From assembly GCA_032622095.1 (NCBI GenBank), contig CP136061.1, positions 215,230,373 to 215,294,372 on the forward strand: DNA of 64,000 nucleotides, read 5' to 3'. The stretch comes from Siphonodentalium dalli (taxonomy: Eukaryota; Mollusca; Scaphopoda; Gadilida; Siphonodentaliidae). The notes under the pieces are model-generated. The model saw only the letters and a list, made by a program, of their open reading frames with translations. It did not search any database and had not been told where the DNA came from. The translations under genes and the position numbers were made by a program. Shown here piece after piece: positions 12,101 to 27,000 of the stretch (positions within the stretch are counted from its first letter, which is position 1; every line of letters starts with the position of its first letter).

Positions 12101-15100
12101 GAGAAAATACTAACTGGATTGAAAAATATTCATCTCTTTGTAAGAAAAATTATATTATGTACACGTTTTCTGTCTGATCATTTCCCAATCATGAAGTAAC
12201 GTGGATTAGCTGGATTTTGAACCGACAGCTCTTTAAAAATACGCTCTTTAAAAAATCGTCAGTTGTGGGTTGCACCCCACAAATTACTCAAACAAAAGAT
12301 CGCAACCCACAAGTATTATCTGACCAGTGCGGTCACCCCACAACTATACTCTAACCAGTACGTCTGTCCGTCGAGCCGTCCGTCCCTAATTTGTAAGAGT
12401 CATAACTTGAACAAATGTAAACGGATTTAAAAGATTTGTGGTATATGATTTCACCTGACCATTACCTAGAATGAGTTCGCAAGCCATGTCTGGCCAGATA
12501 TTTTTACGGGAGTTATTGGACTTTGTTTATTATTTTTGTCAAATTTACCAAATAGCAAATAGACAACGTCACAGGGCTCATTTCCACAAATCTCAACGGA
12601 TTTAAAAGATATTTGGTATATACGTTCACCTGACCATTACCTAGAATGAGTTCGCAAGCCAGGTCTGGCCAGATATTTTTTACCGGAGTTATTGGACTTT
12701 GTTTATTATTTTTGTCGAATTTACCAAATAGCAAATAGACGACGTCCCAGGGCTCATTTCCACAAATCTCAACGGATTTCAAAGATATTTGGTATATGAG
12801 TTCCCATGACCAGTACCTAAAATGTGTTCGCAAGGCAGGCTTTTTGACAAAATCCCACCATTTGTTTAGCGCATACTGAGAATGTAAACATTATTAAGAA
12901 TGCACTTCCCCAACTGCACAATTCGGCGGGGGATACCGCCGTCTGCGACTGCTTGTTATGATTGGTATAAGAACAACATCTGTCTATAATATTCTTTCTG
13001 TTTGTGGCGGTTTTAGCCGATGAGACTATTTTAACAGCTGTGTCCACTGCGAAGGCCGCCCGTATTTTAAAGTTCTATTGAAACTTCTGTTTCGTCGTTC
13101 ACATATATTACAACTAACCTAATAATGACGTCTAGTGCCATCCACGTGATACACAGGAATAAAACGTAGTACACAGTTATCATGGATGCATGCGTATATA
13201 ATAACCTTACACTCTGCAGAGTCGATAGAAGAGAAATCTCTCTATTACATGTATATATGTGTGTGGTTGTTTTGCTTTTTGTTTTTCTTTGTTTGTTTGT
13301 TTTTTGTTGTTGATTCTTTTCATTTCTTCCGATATTGTATCTCTTGCTTGTTATGCCCCCGATCTCCGATGGAGATTTGGGGGTATATAGTGGAGCCCTC
13401 CGTCCGTCCGTCCTTCCGTCCTTTCGTCTTTCCGTCCGTCCTTCCGTCCGTCCGTCCGTACGAACGTTTCAACTCATAACTTTGGTTTCGCTAATTCAAT
13501 TCAGTTGATCTTTGGTATGCCAATAGACCAGCCGGGGGGACAAGATTTCCCCATAGCCGTGGTTTCGTCCGCCCATTTTTTCCAGAGTTACGCCCCCTTT
13601 TGGACTACGCCTACTTTTTTTGGTTTCCAGATGATAACTTGATTTTGGATTGTTTATTTGCAAAACCCGTTTTTTTGTGTATTACCAATATCGCAAGCAA
13701 TACAGGTCAAGGTAAAATTTCGGTTCAATCGGATAATTTTTGTGAGAGTTATGACCCTTTTTCGACTTAAAAAATTCAGTTTTTTTTTAGAAAATTCAGT
13801 TTTCCTTCTATTTTTGTGGCACCAGACCAAATTTGAAGCTAATATAGAACATGTGGCATTTTTATAGCGCTTAACCAGAAAGTTTCTCTGATTGTACAGT
13901 CGGGAGCGTTACCTCCGCCCAGCGGTGCACTTGTTTGTTTCAGTTTTCATCAAAATGTTATGACGCTGTTTTTGTGTTTTGGTGACTAAATAATTATGAT
14001 GGTTGCGAAATTTGAAATACAAGCAAACTATGGATTTGTTCGTGTATAGCTTGCATTGACTTCATCGCGGAATATTGGATTCATCCAGACCCCGTTCCGC
14101 GGGTTAAGTGCTGCATGTCAATGTTCTGGAGGTGCATTCCATATATGGAACTTCTGAATATTCATGATTACATATATGGAGATTTTGAATATTCATGAAT
14201 TCCATGTATGGAATCATGAATGTTCAAAAATTCCATATATGCACCTCTAGAACTTTGAATCCAGTATGGCCACTAATCAGTGATCTCGCTTATACTTTTG
14301 GTGCAAAGTTGTTTTGGGTCTGTTTCATTTGCTCTCTTTTTACTTGATGCAACATTCTCGGGGACGTGGTGGCGACTGCAAGCCTGCAAAAAGTGTGTCT
14401 GTCATTTGCAGAATGAGGTCCTCAGAGGGTGAATTTAGTGACGATATCCCACGCGGTGGGCTAGCTAAATCCACCCTCTGGGGACCTCATTCTGCTTGGG
14501 CCTCAACTGCTATATGGGAGACATAGGAGCATTTTTAGTTAAAGTTTTTTTCGTATTTGTTTTGTTTTCTGTTTTAGTGTTCTTTTGTTTGTTTGTTTTG
14601 TTTGTTTTATTTTGTATTTTAACCAATCTTTTGGTGAATCTCTCTCCACTACTCCAGACATTATGATAAGTTGAAACTAGTTTGCCTTTGCTACGTCCGG
14701 TGAGCGTTCTGTGGACGATGAGACACATATTAACATCCCGTTATTTCGCTGGGTTGTTACCATGTGTTTCTCTGTCCCGAGTTCGATTTGCTACACCCTG
14801 TCAAAGATGGTTTCCGTAAGAAAGACGACAGAACTGATGTGTTTGCTGCTCTGTATGTTGGTGTGTGGCATACTGATGGGGTTTTTGTTTGTTTGTTTGT
14901 TTGTTAGTAAATGTTTTATGTGGCTATATATTCAATGTGTTTTCTATGGTGTTCTGTTCGTTCAATTGAACCAATGAGTTTTTCTGTTGCTTATATCAGT
15001 TGTCTCCATGCAGATTGTCTCTAGTTGTATGACAATATTGTGCTTTCTTTTTTCGTTTGTATATGAATTCGGTATGTTCCACTGAAATATGCTTTATCTT

Positions 15101-18100
15101 GTGTGCTATCCGTGTTATAGTTGTATGTATCATTATAGAGCTTTCGGAAAACTCGTGGATAGAGTTACCACTACTTTTAGCTGTACGTACTACGTCATCA
15201 AAATATGCGCACGTTCTATATAACGATAGCCGTTGTGTAATATAACCGTCACAACGCATAAGGTGTCAATTTCTTCGGTTTGTACCAAAAACCTTCATTT
15301 TAAAGATACAGACGCTCAGTCAATTAGTTGTGTTGTTGCATACATCCATCCAACATGCAACCATGAGGGAAACTATCCTCAATTGGCCGACTGAACAAAT
15401 ATTGTAGCTAGATGATGTGCTTAATCTGGTAGATCGTGCAAAGCGAAAATCTCACTGCGCACAAGTATCCATGTGTTGTCGTCTTCATTTATCTTACGAG
15501 TTTTTGCGAACCGAATTTTCGGCCATACATGCATGCATTATACGACGATGAATGGCTATTTAAACGTAGCATAGTCGTAAGGCTATCCGAGAGAGGCGAA
15601 ACCTCTCTATTACGTGATGGCCCTAGATATACACTAAGACAAAATAGAATCAAATGCGCAGCATGGCCGTGTGCATAACATGAACATGTAGTTATGGCGA
15701 ATGAACGTTCAGACGACCGCGATTCAATCGTAAGTGGAGGAATCGGGCCAGACAAAATCGTGGATAGTTTGTTCACACGATGGCGATGACGTCAAAGATG
15801 GTGATATTAGGCATGTATGTGATTGACTACCCTACGATCTTTCCAGCTACGATTTTTACGTACACACGACTGCGATTACGTCGCAAGTAGATATATCCAA
15901 GGATATGCCACGATTTCGCATCTAAAATCAAATGTTCAGTGCTTGATCTAATTTTTTTTTTAACTTGCGATCTTGACGTGAGCATGCGCAGTCAAACTAT
16001 CGGTTACTTCATACGAAGGAAATCCTTCCACTTACGATTGAATCGTGGTCGTTTGAACGTTCACGAAGGGGTCACTTTCACCTAAAAAGTGTTGACCTGT
16101 ACCCTACACACGTGTTGAAAATGCTGTACACAGATCTACACAGGTTTTGAAATCTCGTTCAAAAGGACGTTGTTAATTAGTTTACGTCTGGTACGATTTC
16201 TGCGTTAATGTCACATTGAAAATTAGTACGAACTGAACACAAATTGCGGATTGGCTTCAGAATATTAATGTGAGTGTCATGTGACGTCACAATGATGTGT
16301 TAGCAAAACATGTGTAGCCTATATGGGAGGGTGGGGTAATGCCGAACACCTTATCAGGCCTAAGCGATCATATTTTCAACTAGAGATGACTGGCTATATA
16401 AGAAAAGAAATTATGGTAGTTCTATACTGAACATAAACGGGGCTATTGCCGAATGGGGTCAAAACCTACGCCCGCCCATTATACAAATGAAATAAAAGGA
16501 CAATTGGCAATGAATTGTTTACTGAACTTTCCCGCCATAGTACTTCTTCTACAAACCACATCCGGTTCGGGATTATGCCTGCGTTCGGGATTACCCCACT
16601 TTTTCCTAACCCAGCACTTTTTTAGGTGAGAGTGCACATTTGATGGTACCTACCACCCCTACCCATTTGGAACCCGGAAACCGGATTTGAAAGATATGGA
16701 ATGCAGGATCCAGTTTAAGATTGTACAATAAGGAATACCGGTTTAATAATTAATTTTGGTTATGTATAGTTGGCATCTGGTGTTCAAGACAGGCGGAATC
16801 CGGCGTACGAGACAGGCGGAATTCGGCGCACGGCTCCAACGCACCGGAATCCGGCATACGAAAACGGATGGTGGCAGCCTCGTAATTATCTCTATTTTGC
16901 TTTTTTTTCAAATTTAAAGGGCCTTTTATTTATTTGTTATGCCTTGATATATATGGCATAATGTGATCTGGGGGTTCGAAAATTAAGTGGACCTTTAAAC
17001 GAATATTTCAGATGCGTTTGGATTTACTTGGAGTATGTGTCTATGGAGACCCGGCCTGTTCATTAGCTGAAATAGCCGGTGACACTCGTCTCAAAGATAA
17101 TGACGTCACACTTGCTGAGTATGACGTCCTTGAAGGAGTGATCATCGGATTCGCCGTGCTTCTGGTGCTCATACTTCTGATATTGTTGGCGTTACTGGTG
17201 GTCAAGAAATGTCGCCATCGAGGTGCGTGGCACTGCACGACCGATCGCTCACTCACAGGCAATGTAAGCATTTAATTATACCATCGGAAAGGAGGGAGCT
17301 GTTTCGTGACCTCGTCAAGCAGCTCACGGGTATACGTAGATCATGCCATGAATCTCTACTCTGGCTAACGCCGGTAGACATCATATTCCACTAGTACAAA
17401 ACCTGGGAACTTGTTAAAGTTTTGACAGGGAACCTTATAATGTCAAAAAATTAACGCGGGAACTCTATTTCTAAGTTATTATCTGTTCCTTAATAATGTA
17501 CTTCACTGATTGTCCCAATTCAAAATTACATGCTTTTCCGTGGTATTTGTGAGCCGATATCGCAATAAACGATGAATTAATTAACCAGAAGAAATTGCAC
17601 ATCTGTAATTGACGCAAAGCAAAATCGCTCACAAATTTATTCAAATCGTGAAAGTTCGATTTGGTACCTTTACCAACAGTGAAGTGCACTATTAACCCTT
17701 TGAGTGCCAGGTCGATTTTTGTATCAACCCATATACCCTGTGCCAATGCATTCTCTTATATATGCGAGTCGACCATAGGTCGCCTCGCATATATAAGAGA
17801 ATGCATTGGCCTAACAATTTTTTTTATTTTTTTTACAATTTTTTACAATTTTAATAATTTATTCTTATATTCTTTAACAGACTTATTTTGTAGGTTTAGG
17901 GCCGATGAGATCGGCCCCTGGCGCTCAAAGGGTTAAGGAACACACAATAACTAAGAAATATATTCCCCGCGTAATTTGTCGACTTTATAAGGTTCCCTGT
18001 CAAAACTTCCAAAAGTTCCAAGGGCCACGGTATTGTACTGGTGGAATATGATCTCTACGGGCGTTAGAGTAGAGATCCATGGCATGATCTAGGGTATACA

Positions 18101-19846
18101 ATGTGCAATGTGTAGTCTGCCTCACAAAACGCCATGTCGTACCTGAGTTTTAGTCTCGTCGAGTAAATCTCTTCCAGAGGTCACGTGTCAGTCAGCTCAC
18201 CGATTTTCACATCGGTTCAAGTCTTAGTTTAGTGTGCTTGTCATTTGCAGAATGAGGTCCCCAGAGGGTGAATTTAGTACAGCGGGCTATCATTACCAAA
18301 TTCAACCTATTTCTGCATAGCCTCATCTGCTATGGGAGACATAGATTCAGATTGAAGTTCCCAAATGGTGAATATTGTGATGTACCCGTTGGGAACCTCG
18401 ATTATGCAATGTGACGTCTGCCAATTTGGGGACATACTAGTAGAGAAACTAAACTAAAAAAGAAATAGAATCTATTTGAAGAAGTTTCTATAAATCGCGT
18501 TATTTGGACATCTCTATATACGCATGGCACCTGGGTTGATAATGCTACACTTCCCCTGTGTCGTGCATTCACACATCCAAGCCTGAGTTTAGTGTGCCTG
18601 TCATTCGCAGAATTTGGTCACCAGAGGGTGAATTTAGTGAGGCTATCCTTCATAGCGGGCTATCATCACCAAATTCACCCTCTTGGGACCTCATTCTGTA
18701 TGGCCTCACCTGCTATGGGAGACATAAATTATACTCAGATTGAGGATCCCAAATTGTGAATATTGTAATGTATACCCAATGGGAACCTCGATTATGCAAT
18801 GTGTAGTCTGCCAATTTGGCGATATAGAGAAACTAAACTAAAAAAGAAACAGAATCTATTTGAAGAACTTTCTATAGAAATTTGATAGTAAAAAAAAGCT
18901 TTCCAGAGAAGATGAGACCTAAGCAGAATGAGGTCCCAAGAGGTGGAATTTAGTGATGCTAGCCCGCTATGCGGGATAGCGTCACTAAATTCACCATCTG
19001 TGGACCTCATTCTGCAAATGACAGACACAATAAACCCTGGTTGCATCGGTTATGGCATGAGCTGTGGGTTCGATTAGATTGTCAGAAGCACATAATTGCT
19101 ATTTATTCATAAACCCGCCGCATGTTTTTGTTTATACATGTGAAAAATTATTGTACCGATTGCTGAACTTTTAGGACATACATCATGTTGCATAATATAC
19201 CGCTTGCTATATATTTATAATGGATTTTGTCAGCGCCAACTGAGTATTAGAAAAGAATTGTGACCGATTAAAATGTTAAAGGTACTCAATCCGATTAAGC
19301 ACCCCTAAATTACTATTTCTTTGGCTTCGGGGGTAAAACATATTTGATTCGAGTCGAGGAACCCGCCCTTCAAAGCTCAGAGTGATCAGATATCGATTTT
19401 TGAAATGTGTTAAATTTTTGGAGATGTGGGCGGCACAGTGGGCCACTTCCACATCTCAAACGGACAAATTACGGACAAATTGCTGGTGTAAGATGGATAA
19501 CTCTAAAATCAAGTGTTTATTATAGTTAATAATAATCACTTGATTTTAGAGTTATCCATCTTACACCCGTAATTTGTCCGCCCACATCTCCAAAAATTAA
19601 CACATTTCAAAAATCGATATCTGATCAGTCTGAGCTTTGAAGGATGGGTTCCTCGACTCGAATCAAATATTTGTTTACCCCCAAAGCCAAAGAAATAGTA
19701 ATTTAGGAGCGTCTAATCGGATTGAGTACCTTTAATTGCAAAGGATTTTATAGATGAAGATGTTTCAAGCCTATATATAGAAGGAGGTGTTTCAACCTAC
19801 TATAGTATGGTAAAAACAAAATATTAAGTGACCACATATACATTTG

Positions 19847-19878
<32 letters not shown>

Positions 19879-22800
19879 TCCCACATTCAACCACCGTGTG
19901 ACACCAGACTGACAATATCCTCCGCAATTATCCATTAACCATCACATTCAGTCAACAGGTCTGCTAATGTAATACATGAATTGAGTTGTCTGGTTCAAGA
20001 CAAAGGCCATTCGCAGATAAATCCTCTGTTTTTTGCAGAACATTTTATATCATTCATCTTGTAATCCAAGATTTTTACCAATTCAACACAATGTTCATTT
20101 TCCAGATCGTTGCTTGGATTGTCTGGTCCCCATTCGATGTGAGGCATTGGGTCCATTGATGACGTAACGAAATCCCCTTCTATGTCCCGGTCGTTACCAT
20201 TTATCCAAAATCCTTTATTAGTTATCAGTGTGTCATTGATTTTGATGAAATAACTCAACACTTGCCACTGTTCGTGGTCTTCAACAATAAAGAGTTGTGC
20301 CCCATGCTCCTCACATGCCGTGTGTGCGCTATCAAAATTGACATCAGTCGTGTCTACCAGGAATCGTTTTGAGCCTCTCGTGTAATTGGATCTCATGGTT
20401 TGACAACGGTATCTGGATCCAGCTAGTCCTGTCGGAACACAGATATTGTCACCGCAAATGCTCGGCGTGCAGACATTTTCCGCCGACGTTCTGTTCTCGA
20501 TGAATTCACCTCGAGAACTTTCAACGTCTGTGGTGAGCAAACATCGTTTGTTCTTAAAATGAATTGCCACACATCCGTAATGATTGGTGCACAATTTTCT
20601 GCATCTGAGATGATTTTCAGTGATAATGATAAGTTCATTTGTTGCACAAATCCTGGCGATTTCTAAAACTAAACCAGAAAACAAGGGAACCAATACTGTC
20701 ATATGAATACGACCCATAATCCAATCATATGCGGGACCCTATAATCCACGATCACCACGGATGCGTGACCTTATAAAAGCTATAATCCAATATCACCACG
20801 GATAAGTGACCCTATACTCCACGATCACCACTGGCGCGAGACCCCAGGCTGTAATCCAAAATCACCACGGATATACGTGACCTTATAATCCACGTTCGCC
20901 ACTGACGCAAGACCCCAGGCTGTAATCCAAGATCACCACAGATATACGTGACCTTATAATCCACGTTCGCCACTGACGCAACACCCCAGGTTGTAATCTA
21001 AGATCACCACGGATATACGTGACCTTATAATCCACGTTCGCCACTGACGCGAGATCCCAGGCTGTAATCCAAGATCACCACGGATATACGTGACCTTATA
21101 ATCCACGTTCGCCACTGACGCAACACCCCATACTGTAATCCAAGATCACCACAGATATACGTGACCTTATAATCCACGTTCGCCACTGACGCAAGACCCC
21201 AGGCTGTAATCCAAGATCACCACGGATATACGTGACCTTATAATCCACGTTCGCCACTGACGCAACACCCCAGGTTGTAATCTAAGATCACCACGGATAT
21301 ACGTGACCTTATAATCCACGTTCGCCACTGACGCAAGACCCCAGGCTGTAATCCAAGATCACCACGGATGCGTGACCGGTTTTAGGACGATGGAATATTC
21401 ATCTGAGCTTTGATTTCGCGCACCGTTATCTTTCACATCGAGTGGAGCTTTAAAATCTGAAGGAGCAGTCGATAGAAACTACAATATCTTGAGGCCACAG
21501 TTAAAAATATCTCCATGTACCGGCCTTGTCCTTTTGTCTGCATTAAAGGCCCATTTAATTTGGCCTTGTTCCTGCCTCGTTTTTAAGGTAGATTATGCAG
21601 ATAGCAGATAATGACATGGCTCTCTACTCTGGCTACGCCTGTAGAGATCATATTCCACCAGTTCAAAACCTAGGATTTTTTTAAAAGTTTGACGGGGAAC
21701 TAAAAAATAACTCAGGTTATATTGTTCTAAGTAAATACATGTTCCATAATAATGCATCTCGCAGTATGGGCGAAGTTTCCAGCTTGAGATTACATTACTT
21801 AGGTGACTAGTGTGGGCCGATTTCGCGATAAACTTTGAATTGATTACCCCTGGGAATTTCATGATTGTATATATTAAAGCGACACAGAACTAACTATACG
21901 CCCACAAAAGTCGCCAAAAAAGCATGCAATTCGAGCTGGGACCTTCCCAAGCTGCGAAATACATAATTAAGGAACAGTTATTTATAACTGAGAAATATAT
22001 TAGGAAACCAGTAATATGTGTTCAGTGTATAAATTTCCCTGTCGAGCAGAACATCAAACGGTTCCCATGCAGGTTTAGGACTTGATGAATATATGGTTTC
22101 TACGGGCGTAATCAGAGTAGAGATTTGTGGTATGATCTAGATAGGGGTATAATTTTTTTTATTATATGATAAGCTATCAAATAGTAGTATTATTGCATCA
22201 TATAAAAACCGTTATCCGTCCGTGAAGATATCGATATCTTACTCTTATCCACCCGCGGTAAAATTAAAGTGATTCGGTTCTTGGCGAAGAGTGTGCTAAA
22301 AGTCCCTGAGTGTTCAGGTTGAAAGAATTGTAATGCGATGTGATCAATTATATTGTTTTGTTAAACATACTTTGATGTTAGCACCTTTATCCCTCAACCA
22401 ATATGTCTGGAAGATGGAACTATATTTATATGCACAAGCTCATTATCATGGCTGTGCTTTGGTTTACAAATTTGCACCTGTTACTCTTCTTTCGAGTTGA
22501 GCCATGGACCAACTCAGCGGAGCATATAATAAACAGAACATCTACACTTTTTGGTTGGATATGGTAATTATCTCATTCGTGATTTAAAAAAAAATGAATT
22601 TCCACTATTGGCGGAGCCACTCGTGGAAATAAATTTTGTTGTCATCACTCATGAGATAATTTCCATATCCAACCAAAAAGTGTAGATATCCTCTATGTAT
22701 TCCCAATCGAATATTGTGGGTATACTGGATTAGGTCATTTTTATAATCACCTGGTTAGCGGATTTTTTCTTCTAAAAGGAAAGCGGATTTCGCGATAACC

Positions 22801-24024
22801 ATTGAATTGACACACACTACAGGTCACATCTCTCATCCGATCGACACCAAACCTCATATGAATCTTCGTGGTGACAGCTAGATGGGAGCCATCGATTTTT
22901 CCAAAATAGTTTTAAAACACGGCCGCCCACGGCAATCCTTTGGCACACTCTACATGCAGGGCACATCCCTCATCCGATCGTCACTAAACTTCATATTTGG
23001 ATAATCGGAGCGACCACTATAGATGGGGGCCATACAAAATTTCAAGTTAAAAAGCATGGTAGCTAGCGGCCATCTTTGGATTTCCCTTTTGAATCCATCG
23101 GAACACCCTGCATCTGACTTTTATTATTCGGGATTACTTCTATAGATTCGATGGTCCCCATATCATCAGATTCCAACAACAAAATTGTTGAAATGCCGCT
23201 TCAGTTATCAGAATCGATTAATTGCCCAAAAATAATGCTAACCACAGTCAACTATAGTATAAAATTTGCCCAAAACCTGTTATTTATCAACATTTTGTTC
23301 AACGAAATTTTGTCGGTTTGTCAAATATCTGAGACACTTGATTTTAGAGTTTAATATCCAACTTCATCCGCAATTTGGTCCGAGACAGTCTTCTCGACGA
23401 CTTTTACTGGGCCACTATATATTCCAGGTGGTGAAAAATAATAGATTTAAAAGATTGGTATCTGATCACTCTGAGCTTTGATGGGTGGGTTCCACGACTC
23501 GAATCAAATATTGTTCACCCCCGAAGCCAAATAAATAGTAATTGAGGGCGCTTAACCCATTACCCAACAGAAGGGCCCTGTGTCAATGCATTCTCTTATG
23601 GTCGCCTCGCATATATAAGAGAATGCATTGGCTTAACACATTAAAAATTGTTAAAGAATGTAAGAAAAAATGGTAAAAAGTGTTAGGCCAATGCATTCTC
23701 TTATATATGCGAGGCGACCTATGGTCGACTCGCATATATAAGAGAATGCATTGGCACAGGGCATAACTGTAACCATCACAATGTGGTCAATGAGCCGGTT
23801 CTAATGATATCCAAATTTGTATGGTTCTATTGAGACAGACCGAAGATATTTTAGGCTGTTGAAGCTATATTTGGCCGGTTTTGGCCGGTTTGTTGGGTAA
23901 AGGGTTAATCGGATTGAGTAACTTTAACTGACTGTGAGAATCCTAGGGCCAGGGGAAACAAACTATACATTTATTATGGCCTAATATAGTAAAACTTTTG
24001 TTCCATGCCTTTCTTCTGCATGCG

Positions 24025-24092
<68 letters not shown>

Positions 24093-27000
24093 GTGACTTC
24101 AGTGCTTCAACTTATCACAACGATCTCTCACATGACATAAGATTCCAATATACACCCACTCAGAACTATGCAAATACATACCCAACAACTAGCCCATCGT
24201 TGATACAAAGTGAACTGTCTTTGATATTTTTGTTCCGCTTTGTAATAGTATTGATTTTTGGAATGTGTTTTCTGCATTTTTTTCTGTAACTGTATTTTAT
24301 TTACAAGATTTCCTGCTTGCTACTCGTCTCACCGGAAACTGTTAGCTATGTAATGGTTAGAGCACAATAATTGTTCTTTACCAGAATCAATCGAGTCGAA
24401 GACGAGATTTATTCTGGTAAAGAACTATTCGCGTGCATACTCTGACCGATTTAGAGCACAATTGATCCCACATAATTCAACCAACTGGAAATGTGCCGCT
24501 GAGCGTGTTTTGACCACGACGTGCGCCGGCCGCGATTGGATACAATGGCCAGTTAACCACGCACAACAACGTGATTAACATGAACGGATCGCCGTTGACT
24601 GTGAATAGATATGTCGGAAACAACAAGGACTGGTTCCACGAAGAAGCGCCCGTGCGATTTGTCTGTGATGAGATAGATAATTTTAGATAGATAATTTATT
24701 GGCAAAAGTGCATTCATTATACAAGAATACAGGAGATACAAAAATAATCATAAATAGGATTGAATCGTCAAGTGCATAAGATCAGTTACTTGCCCAGTTG
24801 AGGGTCAGCAAGATATGGATATATGACAATCCAAATCATGCTGACTCCCAAATGGGGTGCACTCAGTCTGGGGTTGGCATAACCTCGTTCGTGGCTGTCT
24901 TCCTGCTGACCCCATCCTAATATGTATTGTGTCAACTCCGGTTATGTCAACGATTTTAAATGTGAGTTAGTATATAGCAGACATATGTACATGGTCTTCT
25001 TTGACGGACCCGAGGGAGTATGGCATGTGGTCTCGCGGGTTTCTTAAATACAGACATATATGTAAACCTCATTTTCGAAGAAACCCGCCAGGCCAGTTGG
25101 ATGAGATCCAGTTAGAACACTAGAACATTATATTGTCGAATGTGATGGAAGGGGGTGGAGTCGTTGCACGGTGCATACGGGTTTGAAGCGTCACACGTGT
25201 ACTAAGTAGCAAATCGCGATCAACAAATCTAAAACGAACTGTACATGCATTGAAGTTAAGAGTTATGGTGCCATTGTTAACGTACGCATTCTGGGCAGTA
25301 TGGGTTATTACAAGTCACTGACGTGGATTATGAATCGATGAATTTACTGATCTTTTTTTTATACAATTACATCGTGTCGGTTCCGATCGAAGTTCTTTGG
25401 ATAGGTTATTCCAAATAGCGGGGAATTTAAATGTCGGGAATGAATCGAGGAACTTTATCCGCGATTTCGAGAATTTAAAGAGACCCTTCTGTCGGGTATT
25501 AGCTTTATTTATTTCCAAAAATGAATTAAAAGAATCTGGAAGACCACCGTTCCTCCACTCTTACATAAACAGTGCAACATTGAGTTCATATAGATCTTTA
25601 ATTTTGCTAAATACGGGATCAGTGTGTGAGTTATATAGTGCTTATTGTTTATAATTATAATGGTCTTCTTCTGAAGCAGAAACAGTCTATGAACATGTTT
25701 GCTGTGACCCCATACTTCAATGACATACAGTAAATGACTTTGAACAATAGAGTAATATAGGGTTCTATATATGAGTTTGATATGGAAGCAGTTTCTTTGC
25801 CTTATTCAATGCATAATTTGCATAGGCTATTTTGGAGCAGACTGTGGAAATATGAGCAGTATAACCAGGGGGGGGGGGGGTCGGAAAAAAAATTCAGGCA
25901 CGTATGGCAATTTTTCCCTTTCGATAATTTTTGTTTACCCACCCACCCCCACCGCCAATTTATTTTCCGTTTTCGACAGTTTTTTCCGTCCATTTTTGGA
26001 CACCCACCCCCTTAAAACACTAAAACAGTAATAAAGATGCGAAAACCGGCGAAAACAGTTGTTAATAACTTTCAAGTGAATTTAGGCCCATACTACTATG
26101 AAAACAAACAGAGGTGTTGTGTGCGATCTCAAAATTGAAGAAGCTGAAACGCAACGTATGTTAAAGCTGTGAGCTTCCTATGTTTTGAGAAAACACAATC
26201 ATGACTATTTTCGTTTTCTGAATGGATGTCAGAACACATCCATGGCACTAGTAACATTTTGATATTCTACCTGATTGGACCAGTGATGCGACTGCTATCT
26301 CCCAACATTTAATGAAATGGAATTATGCAATGCTGCCTTATCAGAATATATAGTCTGATTTGAGATACAATATGATTAAAAGACATTTTTGACAGCTGAT
26401 CAGTCACGTAGCTCACTTCTTTATTTAAAAGCAATAAGAAGCAACATTTACTTCTTACTACTTTTGTGTCCAAATGTGTCAAGTTGACAAATCGAACGCA
26501 CACTTAGTGTGCATTATGTATGGTTAAAGTCGGTTTTGTTGATTTGAACAATTGTTAAGTTGAGGAACAAGGTTACAGTAGTCTATAGATGAGAATGTTT
26601 TGGTATTTACTTTTTTGTTTTATGTTTTTAGTTGTATAAGTCTGTAACGTTCAGTCTTAGCTCAATATTATCATTTGCCAACATTATGTGATGAGAAATC
26701 CACTTCTATTTTTACATTGTTATGACAAATGTTGTTTTACTGACAAGCCGTCCAGATTTGTTTTTCATTTGTTTTATTTGCACATTTAATTGTGTTTAGA
26801 TCAATGTCTAGATTGTGATAAAACAAGCCATAGATTCACATGAAATAATGTCGCCATTAATACTTCTTTTGAATTATGACAAGTTCAGTTATATAGGCAG
26901 AATGACTATAGTGAAGTTTTATTGGTATAATCAAACTTTGAAAACCAAACTTGGTAAAAGTTGACAATCAAAGGAAGTTTTACATGGCTTTTGTTATGAG

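Noticed and set aside
17223-17228. Alternative donor GTGCGT in the transmembrane exon
   Set aside because: It would end in phase 1 and break the frame into the last exon. GTAAGC at 17264 keeps phase 0 and an open tail.
20716-21375. CRISPR-like regular repeats
   Set aside because: The 71-bp units are contiguous and dimeric with no unique spacers, and the window is eukaryotic.
24005-24289. 94-codon frame at the AT microsatellite
   Set aside because: Its first third is IYIYIY from the dinucleotide run and the rest has no domain.
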